Assembly (NCBI RefSeq): GCF_017349075.1
Contig: NZ_JAFMOF010000002.1
Coordinates: 1 to 64,000, forward strand
Direction of reading: 5' to 3'
DNA from: Streptomyces triculaminicus
GTDB taxonomy: Bacteria > Actinomycetota > Actinomycetes > Streptomycetales > Streptomycetaceae
DNA length: 64,000 bases
Shown: one piece after another, positions 7,290-15,457 of the stretch
How positions within the stretch are numbered: the first letter of the stretch is position 1
Layout: the number at the start of each line of letters is the position of its first letter
Made by a program: the position numbers and the translations under genes
Notes under the pieces: generated by a model
The model's database searches: none
Seen by the model: only the letters and a program-made list of their open reading frames with translations
What the model was told of the DNA's origin: nothing

Positions 7290-10025
7290 GTGGCAGCAAA
7301 GGCATCGAAGACGAACGAGACGACCGGCACCGAGGCAGTGGAGGGAGGCCGCCCCCGTCTGCTGTTGATGGACGGGCACTCCATGGCGTACCGGGCGTTC
7401 TTCGCGCTGCCCGCGGAGAACTTCACGACCTCGTCGGGTCAGACGACGAACGCGGTGTATGGCTTCGCGTCGATGCTGGCCAACACGCTGCGTGACGAGC
7501 GGCCCACGCACTTCGCGGTGGCGTTCGACGTGTCGCGCAAGACGTGGCGCTCGGAGGAGTTCCCGGACTACAAGGCGACGCGGTCGGCGACGCCGGACGA
7601 GTTCAAGGGGCAGGTGACGCTGATCGGCGAGCTGCTGGACGCGATGGGCGTGCGGCGGTTCGCCGTGGAAGGTTTCGAGGCCGACGACGTGATCGCGACG
7701 CTGGCCACGGAGGCGGAGGCGGAGGGCTTCGAGGTCTCGATCGTCACCGGCGACCGGGACTCCTTCCAGTTGATCACCGATGCGGTGACGGTGCTGTATC
7801 CGACGAAGGGCGTCTCGGAGCTGACGCGTTTCACGCCGGAGAAGGTCGTGGAGAAGTACGGGCTGTCGCCGCAGCAGTATCCGGACTTCGCGGCGCTGCG
7901 CGGCGACCCGTCGGACAACCTGCCGGGCATCCCGGGTGTGGGGGAGAAGACGGCCGCGAAGTGGATCAACCAGTTCGGTTCGTTCGCGGAGCTGGTGGAG
8001 CGCGTCGAGGAGGTCAAGGGCAAGGCCGGGCAGAATCTGCGCGATCACCTGGATGCGGTCAAGCTCAACCGCCGTCTGACGGAGATGGTGCGGGACGTGC
8101 AGCTGTCCACGCACCCGGACGACCTGGAGCGTCAGGCGTACGACCGCCTGGCGCTGGTGTCGTTCCTGGAGCGGCTGGAGATCCGTAACCAGGGCCTGCG
8201 GGACCGGCTGCTGGCGGTCGACCCGGGCGGGGAGTCCGCCGAGGAGGAGCCGGTGGAGGCCGGCGCCGAGGTGGACGGCGTCGTCCTGGGCACGGGCGAG
8301 CTGGCGCCGTGGCTGGCCGGGCACGGCGTGGGCCCGCTGGGTGTGGCCGTCACCGACACCTGGTCGCGGGGCGCGGGCCGGGTCGAGGAGGTGGCGCTGG
8401 CGACGGGCGAGGGTCCGGCGGTCTGGTTCGACCCCGCGGAGCTGGACGAGGCCGACGAGCGGGCGTTCGCCGCGTGGATCGCGGACCGGGAGCGGCCGAA
8501 GGTGATGCACGACGCGAAGGCCGTGATGCGGGTCTTCGCCGATCACGGCTGGGTGGTCGAGGGCGTGGTGATGGACACCGCGCTGGCCGCCTATCTGGTC
8601 AAGCCGGGCCGTCGGTCCTTTGCCCTGGACGCGCTGTCGGTGGAGTATCTGGGCCGGGAGCTGGCCACGGCCGCGGCCGGTGACGGGCAGCTGGCCTTCG
8701 GCGCCGACGAGCAGGCCGAGGCGGACGCCCTGATGGGCCGGGCCCGTACGGTCCTGGACCTGGGGGACGCGTTCGCGGGCCGGGTCAAGGAGGTGGGCGC
8801 GGCGGATCTGCTCACGGACGTGGAGCTGCCGACCAGCGCGGTGCTGTCGGACCTGGAGCGGTCGGGCATCGCCGCGGACCGGGGCTGGCTGGAGCGCATG
8901 GAGCAGCAGTTCGCCGCCGCGGTGCAGCAGGCGGTGACCGAGGCGCACGCGGCCGCGGGCCGGGAGTTCAACCTGGGCTCGCCCAAGCAGCTGCAGGAGG
9001 TGCTCTTCGGGGAGCTGGGCCTGCCGAAGACGAAGAAGACCAAGACCGGGTACACCACGGACGCCGACGCCCTGGCCTGGCTCGCGGGCCAGACGGAGAA
9101 CGAACTCCCGGTGATCATGCTGCGGCACCGTGAGCAGTCCAAGCTGCGGTCCACGGTGGAGGGGCTGATCAAGGCGATCGCGCCCGACGGCCGTATCCAC
9201 ACCACCTTCAATCAGACGGTGGCGGCGACGGGCCGGCTGTCCTCCACCGACCCCAACCTGCAGAACATCCCGGTGCGCACGGACGAGGGCCGGGCGATCC
9301 GCCGCGGCTTCGTGGTCGGCGAGGGCTTCGAGTCGCTGATGACGGCCGACTACAGCCAGATCGAGCTGCGGGTGATGGCGCACCTGTCCGAGGACGAGGG
9401 CCTGATCGAGGCGTTCGCCTCGGGGGAGGACCTGCACACCACGGTCGCCTCCCAGGTGTTCGGCGTCGCCAAGGACGAGGTCGACCCCGAGATGCGCCGC
9501 AAGATCAAGGCGATGTCGTACGGCCTGGCCTACGGTCTGTCGGCGTTCGGCCTCTCGCAGCAGCTGAACATCGCGCCCGATGAGGCCCGTCGTCTGATGG
9601 ACACGTTCTTCGAGCGGTTCGGCGGCGTGCGCGACTATCTGCAGCGGGTCGTCGAGGAGGCCAGGGCCACGGGCTACACCGAGACGATGCTGGGCCGCCG
9701 CCGCTATCTGCCGGACCTCAATAGCGACAACCGCCAGCGTCGTGAGATGGCCGAGCGGATGGCGCTCAACGCCCCGATCCAGGGCACGGCCGCCGACATC
9801 GTGAAGATCGCGATGCTGCGGGTGGCCGTGGCGCTGGAGAGCGAGCGGCTCACCTCCCGCATGCTGCTGCAGGTGCACGACGAAATCGTGCTCGAGATCG
9901 CGCCGGGGGAGCGGGAGCGGGTGGAGGAGCTGGTCCGCCGGGAGATGGCCGGTGCCGTCGAGCTGCGGGCGCCGCTGGATGTGTCGGTGGGCGTCGGCGC
10001 GGACTGGGAGTCCGCGGCGCACTGA
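7290..10025 (+). CDS. polA: DNA polymerase I
   Basis: Family A DNA polymerase for gap filling in excision repair and Okazaki-fragment processing, 911 residues. Domains: 5'-3' exonuclease/flap endonuclease (~res 20-320; LLLMDGHSMAYRAFFALP, VDGFEADDVIATLA-like, DPSDNLPGIPGVGEKTA), a degenerate 3'-5' exonuclease domain (~330-530; the canonical acidic motif is not evident, so proofreading is probably absent) and the polymerase domain with motif A DYSQIELRVMAH (~687), O-helix RRKIKAMSYGLAYG (~735) and motif C QVHDEIV (~861). I chose the GTG at 7290 because the protein then starts like other Streptomyces PolA and the damage promoter places the transcript start there. Longer in-frame starts run antisense into the fdhF-like gene. 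Confidence 0.97.
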   Translation: MAAKASKTNETTGTEAVEGGRPRLLLMDGHSMAYRAFFALPAENFTTSSGQTTNAVYGFASMLANTLRDERPTHFAVAFDVSRKTWRSEEFPDYKATRSATPDEFKGQVTLIGELLDAMGVRRFAVEGFEADDVIATLATEAEAEGFEVSIVTGDRDSFQLITDAVTVLYPTKGVSELTRFTPEKVVEKYGLSPQQYPDFAALRGDPSDNLPGIPGVGEKTAAKWINQFGSFAELVERVEEVKGKAGQNLRDHLDAVKLNRRLTEMVRDVQLSTHPDDLERQAYDRLALVSFLERLEIRNQGLRDRLLAVDPGGESAEEEPVEAGAEVDGVVLGTGELAPWLAGHGVGPLGVAVTDTWSRGAGRVEEVALATGEGPAVWFDPAELDEADERAFAAWIADRERPKVMHDAKAVMRVFADHGWVVEGVVMDTALAAYLVKPGRRSFALDALSVEYLGRELATAAAGDGQLAFGADEQAEADALMGRARTVLDLGDAFAGRVKEVGAADLLTDVELPTSAVLSDLERSGIAADRGWLERMEQQFAAAVQQAVTEAHAAAGREFNLGSPKQLQEVLFGELGLPKTKKTKTGYTTDADALAWLAGQTENELPVIMLRHREQSKLRSTVEGLIKAIAPDGRIHTTFNQTVAATGRLSSTDPNLQNIPVRTDEGRAIRRGFVVGEGFESLMTADYSQIELRVMAHLSEDEGLIEAFASGEDLHTTVASQVFGVAKDEVDPEMRRKIKAMSYGLAYGLSAFGLSQQLNIAPDEARRLMDTFFERFGGVRDYLQRVVEEARATGYTETMLGRRRYLPDLNSDNRQRREMAERMALNAPIQGTAADIVKIAMLRVAVALESERLTSRMLLQVHDEIVLEIAPGERERVEELVRREMAGAVELRAPLDVSVGVGADWESAAH

Positions 10026-10043
10026 TCGCGCCCCTGTCGTGTG

Positions 10044-10074
10044 CGGCCCCTCTCCCCTCTCGGGAGAGGGGCCG
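10044..10074 (+). terminator. Terminator hairpin after polA
   Basis: Perfect 13-bp stem (10044-10056 with 10062-10074), 5-nt loop, ~20 nt after the polA stop, no U-tract, as usual in high-GC actinobacteria. Confidence 0.75.
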
Positions 10075-10180
10075 CGCGCGTTCTCGCGCGTGCGTGTGGT
10101 TCTCATCGGCGGCGCGCGTTGCTACCGTGCCCATCCCTGACGCCTCGTCAGGTCTGGGGATTCCCGCCGGGAGGCTTCGC

Positions 10181-10315
10181 ATGCGCGCACTGGTCGCCGC
10201 GGCCGCCGGACTGGCCGCCGCCCTCGCCCTCGTCCTCGCCGTCACCGCCCTCGGATCGCCCGGCGGCGACACCTCCCCCGAGCCCCTGCTGTCCTCCCCG
10301 CCCGCGCATCCCTGA
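10181..10315 (+). CDS. Small single-pass membrane/secreted peptide, SPW_0924-like
   Basis: 44 residues: MRALVAAAAGLAAALALVLA, then a short Gly/Ser/Pro tail ending SSPPAHP. One hydrophobic helix starting at residue 3 makes it a small membrane protein or an uncleaved signal anchor. Shine-Dalgarno GGGAGG lies ~12 nt upstream of the ATG. It sits 11 bp before the DUF3068 gene, so co-translation is likely. It resembles the short conserved Streptomyces family called SPW_0924 (recalled, not searched). Function unknown. Confidence 0.65.
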   Translation: MRALVAAAAGLAAALALVLAVTALGSPGGDTSPEPLLSSPPAHP

Positions 10316-10326
10316 GAGGGGCCGCC

Positions 10327-11349
10327 GTGCGCCGCCGAGCGAGCCTGGTCCTGCTGGCCCTCGCCGTGTTCTGCACGGCCCTGTCACCCCTGCTGCGCTG
10401 GTACGCCTTCCCCCGCCTGGCCAAGGTCCCCGCCCACCACTACCAGGCCGTCGTCCTGGAGGCGAAGGACGCCACCCTCATCGACTACGCCACCCTCGAG
10501 CCCCGGCGGGTCTCCACGGTGACCATGGTCCAGACCCTCAAGGGCAACGTCGAACAGGCCCGCCGGGTCAAGGCCGCCACCGGCCGGGACGTCGTCGTCT
10601 GGGACACCCTCACCTACGCCGCCGGACCCGACGGCGCGATGGTCTCCCGCATCCCCGAGCGCTACGTCTTCGACGCCCACAGCCAGCAGCCCGTCCACGC
10701 GGGCGGCGAACACGTCGACGACACCCCCGTACGCCGCGACGGCATCGAGTTCAAGTGGCCCTTCCTCGTCGAGAAGCGCGACTACCGCTACTTCGACCTG
10801 ATGACCCGCACCTCCGCCCCCATCCACTACAAGGGCACCCGCACCTTCCGCGGCCTGGACGTCTACTACTTCGAACAGACGATCCCCTGGACCGAGGTGC
10901 CGCTGCCCAAGCGGCTGCCGCTCGGTATCACCCCCGACGCGGTCCGGCAGCTCGGGCTCGAGCGCTGGTACACCACCCGGCGCATGTTCTGGGTCGACCC
11001 CGTCACCGGCGCCCCCGTCAACGGCGAGGAGATCCACCGCGAGGAACTGCGCTGGACCGGGCACCCGGAGAAGAAGCCGGTCACCGCCTTCGCCGGGCAT
11101 GTGAAGATCCGCCCCGACTACGTCGCCGACACCGTCGCCACCGTCAAGGCCCAGCGCCGGCTCGTCCTCCTGCTCACCCGCGACCTCCCCTCGGGCCTGA
11201 TCGCCCTCGGCGTCGCGCTGCTCGCCGCGGCGCTCGTCCTCGAGGCCCGAGATCGTCGTGCGCCCGCGCCCGGTGTGCCACACGATGGAGGGAAACCCGA
11301 ACGGCCGCCCCCCGGCGAGGGGGCGCTGAGCAGAGGAGGCTCGCCGTGA
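10327..11349 (+). CDS. DUF3068 (PorA-like) membrane protein
   Basis: 340 residues with an N-terminal membrane segment (SLVLLALAVFCTALSPLL), a large extracytoplasmic domain and a C-terminal membrane helix (LPSGLIALGVALLAAALVLE) followed by a charged tail. The order matches the actinobacterial DUF3068 family. FVDPVTG-like FWVDPVTGAPVNGEE and YYFEQTIPWTEVP are typical stretches. The GTG at 10327 follows a weak GAGAGGGG site. Its stop overlaps the next start (GTGA). The family is linked to cell-envelope proteins in mycolate-containing relatives, but no biochemical role is established that I can defend here. Confidence 0.85.
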   Translation: MRRRASLVLLALAVFCTALSPLLRWYAFPRLAKVPAHHYQAVVLEAKDATLIDYATLEPRRVSTVTMVQTLKGNVEQARRVKAATGRDVVVWDTLTYAAGPDGAMVSRIPERYVFDAHSQQPVHAGGEHVDDTPVRRDGIEFKWPFLVEKRDYRYFDLMTRTSAPIHYKGTRTFRGLDVYYFEQTIPWTEVPLPKRLPLGITPDAVRQLGLERWYTTRRMFWVDPVTGAPVNGEEIHREELRWTGHPEKKPVTAFAGHVKIRPDYVADTVATVKAQRRLVLLLTRDLPSGLIALGVALLAAALVLEARDRRAPAPGVPHDGGKPERPPPGEGALSRGGSP

Positions 11350-11537
11350 AGGAGAGTCCCGAGGACACGTCCACCACGTCCCGCCCGCGCCGGCTCTACA
11401 CCGGCAGCGAGCGGCCCTTCGACCCCGAGGACCTGGTCATGGCCTCCGGCCGGGATGTGACGCCCGAACGCGTCGAGCAGGCCAGGCGCCTCATCGAGGA
11501 GAAGGGGGCCGCGGCTGTCGAGCGGTACCTCCCCTGA
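11346..11537 (+). CDS. Conserved 63-residue hypothetical protein
   Basis: Starts at a GTG overlapping the DUF3068 stop, preceded by AGAGGAGG. The product is hydrophilic, with no signal or membrane segment: RRLYTGSERPFDPEDLVMAS, then RDVTPERVEQARRLIEEKGA. The second half is a predicted amphipathic helix. Translational coupling suggests a joint role with the two upstream genes. Function unknown. It is convergent with hrpB, 33 bp away, with no obvious hairpin between. Confidence 0.7.
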   Translation: MKESPEDTSTTSRPRRLYTGSERPFDPEDLVMASGRDVTPERVEQARRLIEEKGAAAVERYLP

Positions 11538-11570
11538 CGCACCCGGCCATCACCGCCGGGCAGCGGTCGC

Positions 11571-14177
11571 TCAAGGGCGGCGCGTGTTGGTGCGGCGCGT
11601 CGCCGTGGCCGTGGAAGGGTCCTCGGGCCACGGATGCCGGGGGTAGCGGCCGCGCAGCTCGGCCCGTACCGACCGGTAGCCGTCCTTCCAGAACGACGCC
11701 AGATCCGCCGTGACGGCGGCGGGCCGCCCGGCCGGCGACAGCAGGTGGACCAGGACGGGCACGCGCCCGCCCGCCACGCGCGGCGTTTCCTCCAGCCCGA
11801 AGAGCTCCTGCAGCTTGACGGCCAGTACGGGCTGCTCGCCGCCGTAGTCGATGCGGATCCGCGAGCCGCTGGGCACCTCCAGGCGCTCCGGCGCCAGCTC
11901 GTCCAGGCGCGCCGCCTCCCCGGTCGCCCACGGCAGCAGGCCCCGCAGCGCCGTCCCGGCGTCCACCCGCTCCAGGTCCGCGCGTCGGCGCGCCCGGTCC
12001 AGCTCCGCCCCCAGCCAGTCCCCGGCCCGCTCCAGCAGCGCGGCGTCCGAGACGTCCGGCCAGGGCTCGCCCAGCTCACGATGGAGGAACGCCAGCCGCT
12101 GCCGCAGCGCCGCCGCGTCCGCGCCCCAGCGCAGCAGCCCCCATCCCTCGGCCCGCAGCCCCTCGAGCAGCGCGGCCCGTACGAGCCCGGGATCCGGCGT
12201 GGACAGCGGGCTCGAGGCCAGCTCCACGGCGCCCAGCCGCGCCACGCGCCGGGCCACCACGTCACGGCGTTCGGCCGACCACCGCACCTCCTCGCCCTCG
12301 GCGAGCAGCGCCCCGGCCGCCGCCCTCGCCGTGTCCTCGTCGATCACGGCGCCCAGCCGGACCCGGGCGGAGGCGGCCGTGACCGGCCGGTCGGCCACGG
12401 CCACCGCGAGCCAGGGCGCGCTGCGCAGCCGCGAGGCGTCGCCCAGCTCGGCGCCCGTCCCCGACACCATCAGATACGCGCCCTCGCCGCGCGCCCGTGC
12501 CACCCGCTCGGGGAAGGCCAGGGCCGCGACCAGACCCGCCGCCGCGTCGTCGGTGAGCGCTCCGGCCCCCGGCGTGTCGCCCGTACGCCCCGCCGGGGCC
12601 GCGGCCTCGCCGGTGACGACCCGCAGCGAGCCCTCCAGCCGGCGTGCCTCCGCCCGCCAGCGGGCGCCGTAGGCGTCGCCGCCGCGGCGGGCGGAGCGCC
12701 AGGCGGCCGCGAGGTCGTCGCCGTACTCGCGGGGCGGTTCCTCGCTCAGCAGCGCCACGATCTCCGCCGCGCGGCGCGCGCCCACCTCCCGCGCGCCGTC
12801 CAGGAGGGCGCGCGCGAGACGCGGGTGCACCCCCAGGCGCGCCATCCGGCGGCCCCGGTCGGTGGGGCGCCCCCCGGTGTCGACGGCGCCCGTGGCCGTC
12901 AGCACGGCGCGCGCGGCGCCGAGCGCGCCGGCCGGCGGCGCGTCGAGGAGGGCGAGGGAGGACGCCGCCGTGTCGCCCCAGCAGGCGGCCTGCAGGGCGA
13001 ACGCCGTCAGGTCCGCGACCGTGATCTCCGCGGCCGGGAACGCCGGCAGCCGCGTCTCGTCCGCCTCCGCCCAGCAGCGGTACACCGCCCCCGGCGCCTC
13101 GCGCCCCGCGCGGCCGGCGCGCTGCCGGGCCGAGGCGCGGGACGCCCGTACGGTCGTGAGCGCGCTCAGCCCCCGGGCGTGGTCCGTACGCGGCTCCCGC
13201 GCCAGGCCCGCGTCCACCACGACCCGCACCCCCGGCACGGTCAGGCTCGACTCGGCCACCGACGTCGCCAGCACCACCCGCCGCGTCCCCGAGCCGCCCG
13301 CCAGCACCGCGTCCTGCACGGCGGCCGGCGCCCTGCCGTGCACCTGCAGTACCTCCGCGCCGCCGAGCGCACCCGCACCGCCCAGCAGTCCCGCGACACG
13401 CCCGATCTCGCCCACGCCGGGCAGGAAGCACAGGACGTCGCCCTCGCGCTCGTCCAGCGCCCGGCGGACGACGGCGGCGACGTGCTCGAGGAGGGCGGGA
13501 TCCACGCGCATCCCGTGCGGCGGGCGGACCGGACGGCGCGGCGGGGCCCAGACCACCTCCACCGGGTGCGAGACGCCCTGGGCCTCGACGACGGGCGCGT
13601 CGCCGAGCAGGCGCGCCCAGCCCGCGGCGTCCGTCGTGGCGGACGCCGCGACCAGGCGCAGCTCCGGGCGCAGGGCGGCGCGCACGTCCAGGAGGAAGGC
13701 GGCGGCGGTGTCGGCGTCCAGATGCCGCTCGTGGCACTCGTCGAGCACAACCGTGTCGACCCCGGCGAGCTCGGGATCGCGCTGCAGGCGCTGCAGCAGC
13801 ACACCGGTGGTGACGACCTCGACCACGGTGGCGGGCCCGGCCCGCCGCTCGCCGCGGACGGTGAAGCCCACCCGGCCGCCCACCTCCTCGCCCAGCAGCC
13901 AGGCCATGCGGCGGGCGGCCGCGCGCGCGGCGATCCGGCGCGGCTCGGCGACGACGACGCGCCGCACGGGGGCGGAGGGGGAGGAGGTGCCAGGGCCGTC
14001 GGCCGCCAGCCCGGCCAGGACCAGCGGCACCAGGGTGGTCTTGCCCGTGCCGGGCGGGGCGCACAGGACGGCCGCGCCGTGGTCGTCGAGGGCCCGGGCG
14101 AGGGCGGGCAGGGCCGCTCGTACGGGCAGCCGGTGCAGGGCGTCGGTGCGGGCGGCGGGGGCGTCGGTGCGGGTCAC
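11571..14177 (-). CDS. hrpB: ATP-dependent RNA helicase HrpB
   Basis: DEAH/RHA-type superfamily 2 helicase, 868 residues, close to the HrpB family length. Walker A APPGTGKTT (~res 40-48), DEAH-box variant VLDECHERHLD (DECH), motif III ASATTDAAG, helicase C domain with TSVAESSLTVPGVRVVVDAG and RQRAGRAGREAPG, then the HrpB-specific C-terminal region (PSGSRIRIDYGGEQPVLAVKLQELF). GTG start at 14177. Streptomyces carry it as a non-essential RNA helicase of unclear target. No damage-type promoter is visible upstream. It lies 60 bp after the methyltransferase and may be co-transcribed with it. Confidence 0.93.
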   Translation of the reverse strand: MTRTDAPAARTDALHRLPVRAALPALARALDDHGAAVLCAPPGTGKTTLVPLVLAGLAADGPGTSSPSAPVRRVVVAEPRRIAARAAARRMAWLLGEEVGGRVGFTVRGERRAGPATVVEVVTTGVLLQRLQRDPELAGVDTVVLDECHERHLDADTAAAFLLDVRAALRPELRLVAASATTDAAGWARLLGDAPVVEAQGVSHPVEVVWAPPRRPVRPPHGMRVDPALLEHVAAVVRRALDEREGDVLCFLPGVGEIGRVAGLLGGAGALGGAEVLQVHGRAPAAVQDAVLAGGSGTRRVVLATSVAESSLTVPGVRVVVDAGLAREPRTDHARGLSALTTVRASRASARQRAGRAGREAPGAVYRCWAEADETRLPAFPAAEITVADLTAFALQAACWGDTAASSLALLDAPPAGALGAARAVLTATGAVDTGGRPTDRGRRMARLGVHPRLARALLDGAREVGARRAAEIVALLSEEPPREYGDDLAAAWRSARRGGDAYGARWRAEARRLEGSLRVVTGEAAAPAGRTGDTPGAGALTDDAAAGLVAALAFPERVARARGEGAYLMVSGTGAELGDASRLRSAPWLAVAVADRPVTAASARVRLGAVIDEDTARAAAGALLAEGEEVRWSAERRDVVARRVARLGAVELASSPLSTPDPGLVRAALLEGLRAEGWGLLRWGADAAALRQRLAFLHRELGEPWPDVSDAALLERAGDWLGAELDRARRRADLERVDAGTALRGLLPWATGEAARLDELAPERLEVPSGSRIRIDYGGEQPVLAVKLQELFGLEETPRVAGGRVPVLVHLLSPAGRPAAVTADLASFWKDGYRSVRAELRGRYPRHPWPEDPSTATATRRTNTRRP

Positions 14178-14237
14178 GCACCCAGTCTCGCCGAGGGCCG
14201 GGGCCCGCCCCGCCGGGGCGGGCGCCGGCCCGGTGCG

Positions 14238-15041
14238 TCAGTCCCGCTCGCAGACGAAGATCGCGGTGCCCGGGATCAGGTTGCCGCGCAGGGGTGACCA
14301 GCCGCCCCACTCCTGGTGGTTCCAGGCCGGCCACTCGGGCTCCACGAGGTCGACCAGGTGGAAGCCGCCGGCCACCACGTCGCGCACCCGGTCGCCGATC
14401 GTGCGGTGGTGCTCGACGTAGACGGCCCGGCCCTTGTCGTCCTGCTCCACATAAGGGGTGCGGTCGAAGTAGGAGGCGGCCACCGACAGGCCCTCCGGGC
14501 CGGGCTCGTCGGGGAAGGCCCAGCGGATGGGGTGGGTGACGGAGAAGACCCAGCGGCCGCCGGGCCGCAGCACCCGGTGCACCTCGCGCATCACGCGGAC
14601 CGGATCGGCGACGAACGGCACCGCTCCGTAGGCGGAGCACGCCAGGTCGAAGGAGCCGTCGGCGAAGGGCAGCGCCCCGGCGTCGGCCTCCACCAGCGGG
14701 AAGCCGTCGCCGATGCGCAGCGCGTGCTGCAGCTGCCGGTGGGAGAGGTCCAGGGCCACCGGGCGGGCGCCCTGGGCGGCCAGCCAGCGGGAGCACTGGG
14801 CGGCGCCCGCGCCGATCTCCAGGACGCGCAGGCCCTTCAGTCCGCTCGCGGGGCCCAGCAGGGCGGCCTCGGCCTCGTCCAGGCCCTCGGGCCCCCAGAC
14901 GAAGCGGTCGTCGCCGAGGAAGCCGCCGTGCTCGCGCTGGTACTCGTCCGCGTTGCGGTCCCACCAGCCACGGCTGGCCCGGCTGCTCTCCGTATCGCCG
15001 GTCTCGCGGCGGGTGGCTTCGGGCTCGTATTCTTGGGTCAT
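14238..15041 (-). CDS. Class I SAM-dependent methyltransferase
   Basis: 267 residues. SAM-binding motif I is VLEIGAGAAQCSRWL, followed by LDLSHRQLQHALRIG (motif II region), AGALPFADGSFDLACSAYGA (motif post-II/III) and VLRPGGRWVFSVTHPI, all of the Methyltransf_11/UbiE-like fold. The N-terminus WWDRNADEYQREHG is common in uncharacterised actinobacterial small-molecule methyltransferases. No partner biosynthetic genes are present, so the substrate is unknown. The start at 15041 (MTQEYEPEA) is divergent from rpsA. Confidence 0.85.
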   Translation of the reverse strand: MTQEYEPEATRRETGDTESSRASRGWWDRNADEYQREHGGFLGDDRFVWGPEGLDEAEAALLGPASGLKGLRVLEIGAGAAQCSRWLAAQGARPVALDLSHRQLQHALRIGDGFPLVEADAGALPFADGSFDLACSAYGAVPFVADPVRVMREVHRVLRPGGRWVFSVTHPIRWAFPDEPGPEGLSVAASYFDRTPYVEQDDKGRAVYVEHHRTIGDRVRDVVAGGFHLVDLVEPEWPAWNHQEWGGWSPLRGNLIPGTAIFVCERD

Positions 15042-15199
15042 CTCGGCGGTCGCACCTCGGTGGTCGATCTTGGGTGCTCGATCTTCGCAGGTTCTCGCCC
15101 GAACATGACGCTCGGGCGCTGCCGGGGCCCTCGTGGCCTCGCAAAACCTAAGTTGTGCCGGATTTCATGCGATTCATCCCGGGTGTGCGCCTTCGCGCA

Positions 15200-15228
15200 T
15201 TGACCGCGCCCCGCTGCCCCCGTATGCT
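15200..15228 (+). promoter_or_regulatory. Principal-sigma promoter of rpsA
   Basis: TTGACC (15200-15205), exactly 17 nt, TATGCT (15223-15228). This is the best vegetative promoter match in the window. The predicted transcript start near 15235 leaves a ~220-nt leader. Confidence 0.7.
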
Positions 15229-15336
15229 ACAAGTTGCGCTGCGGGCCTGCGCGCCTCAGACGGAGTAGGCCGCGCTCGCACTTGTTGTATGTCCCCTCGG
15301 TTGTCGAGGCGTTCCCGTTCTCCTACGGGTCCTAGG

Positions 15337-15352
15337 ACTCTTTTCGAAGAGT
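15337..15352 (+). other. rpsA leader hairpin with UUCG tetraloop
   Basis: ACTCTT-TTCG-AAGAGT: 6-bp stem closed by a UUCG loop, ~105 nt before the rpsA start, inside the predicted leader. Possibly structural or regulatory. No family recognised. Confidence 0.4.
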
Positions 15353-15457
15353 GCGAAGGATTGCGTCTCCAAGGCTGTCCGGCTTCGGCAGTGCGATACG
15401 GGCTCTCGGCGTAGCAGTGCCTACGACTTCAATGTCCGTACCGGAGCCCTTTCCCAC

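Larger units (their letters stand above)
15042..15457. other. 416-bp divergent gene-free region between methyltransferase and rpsA
   Basis: Contains a strong rpsA promoter (15200-15228), a ~220-nt untranslated rpsA leader with a UUCG-capped hairpin (15337-15352), and on the minus side a TAGGTT -10-like hexamer near 15145 that could serve the methyltransferase gene. No open reading frame with coding character and no tRNA cloverleaf seen. Confidence 0.6.

Noticed and set aside
6487..7426. Upstream start at 7426 for the fdhF-like gene
   Set aside because: It would overlap the polA coding region and promoter; the ATG at 7156 with a Shine-Dalgarno fits the family N-terminus.
7263..10106. 947-codon minus-strand frame opposite polA
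   Set aside because: Arg/His/Leu-rich antisense shadow of polA with no family similarity; typical of high-GC genes.
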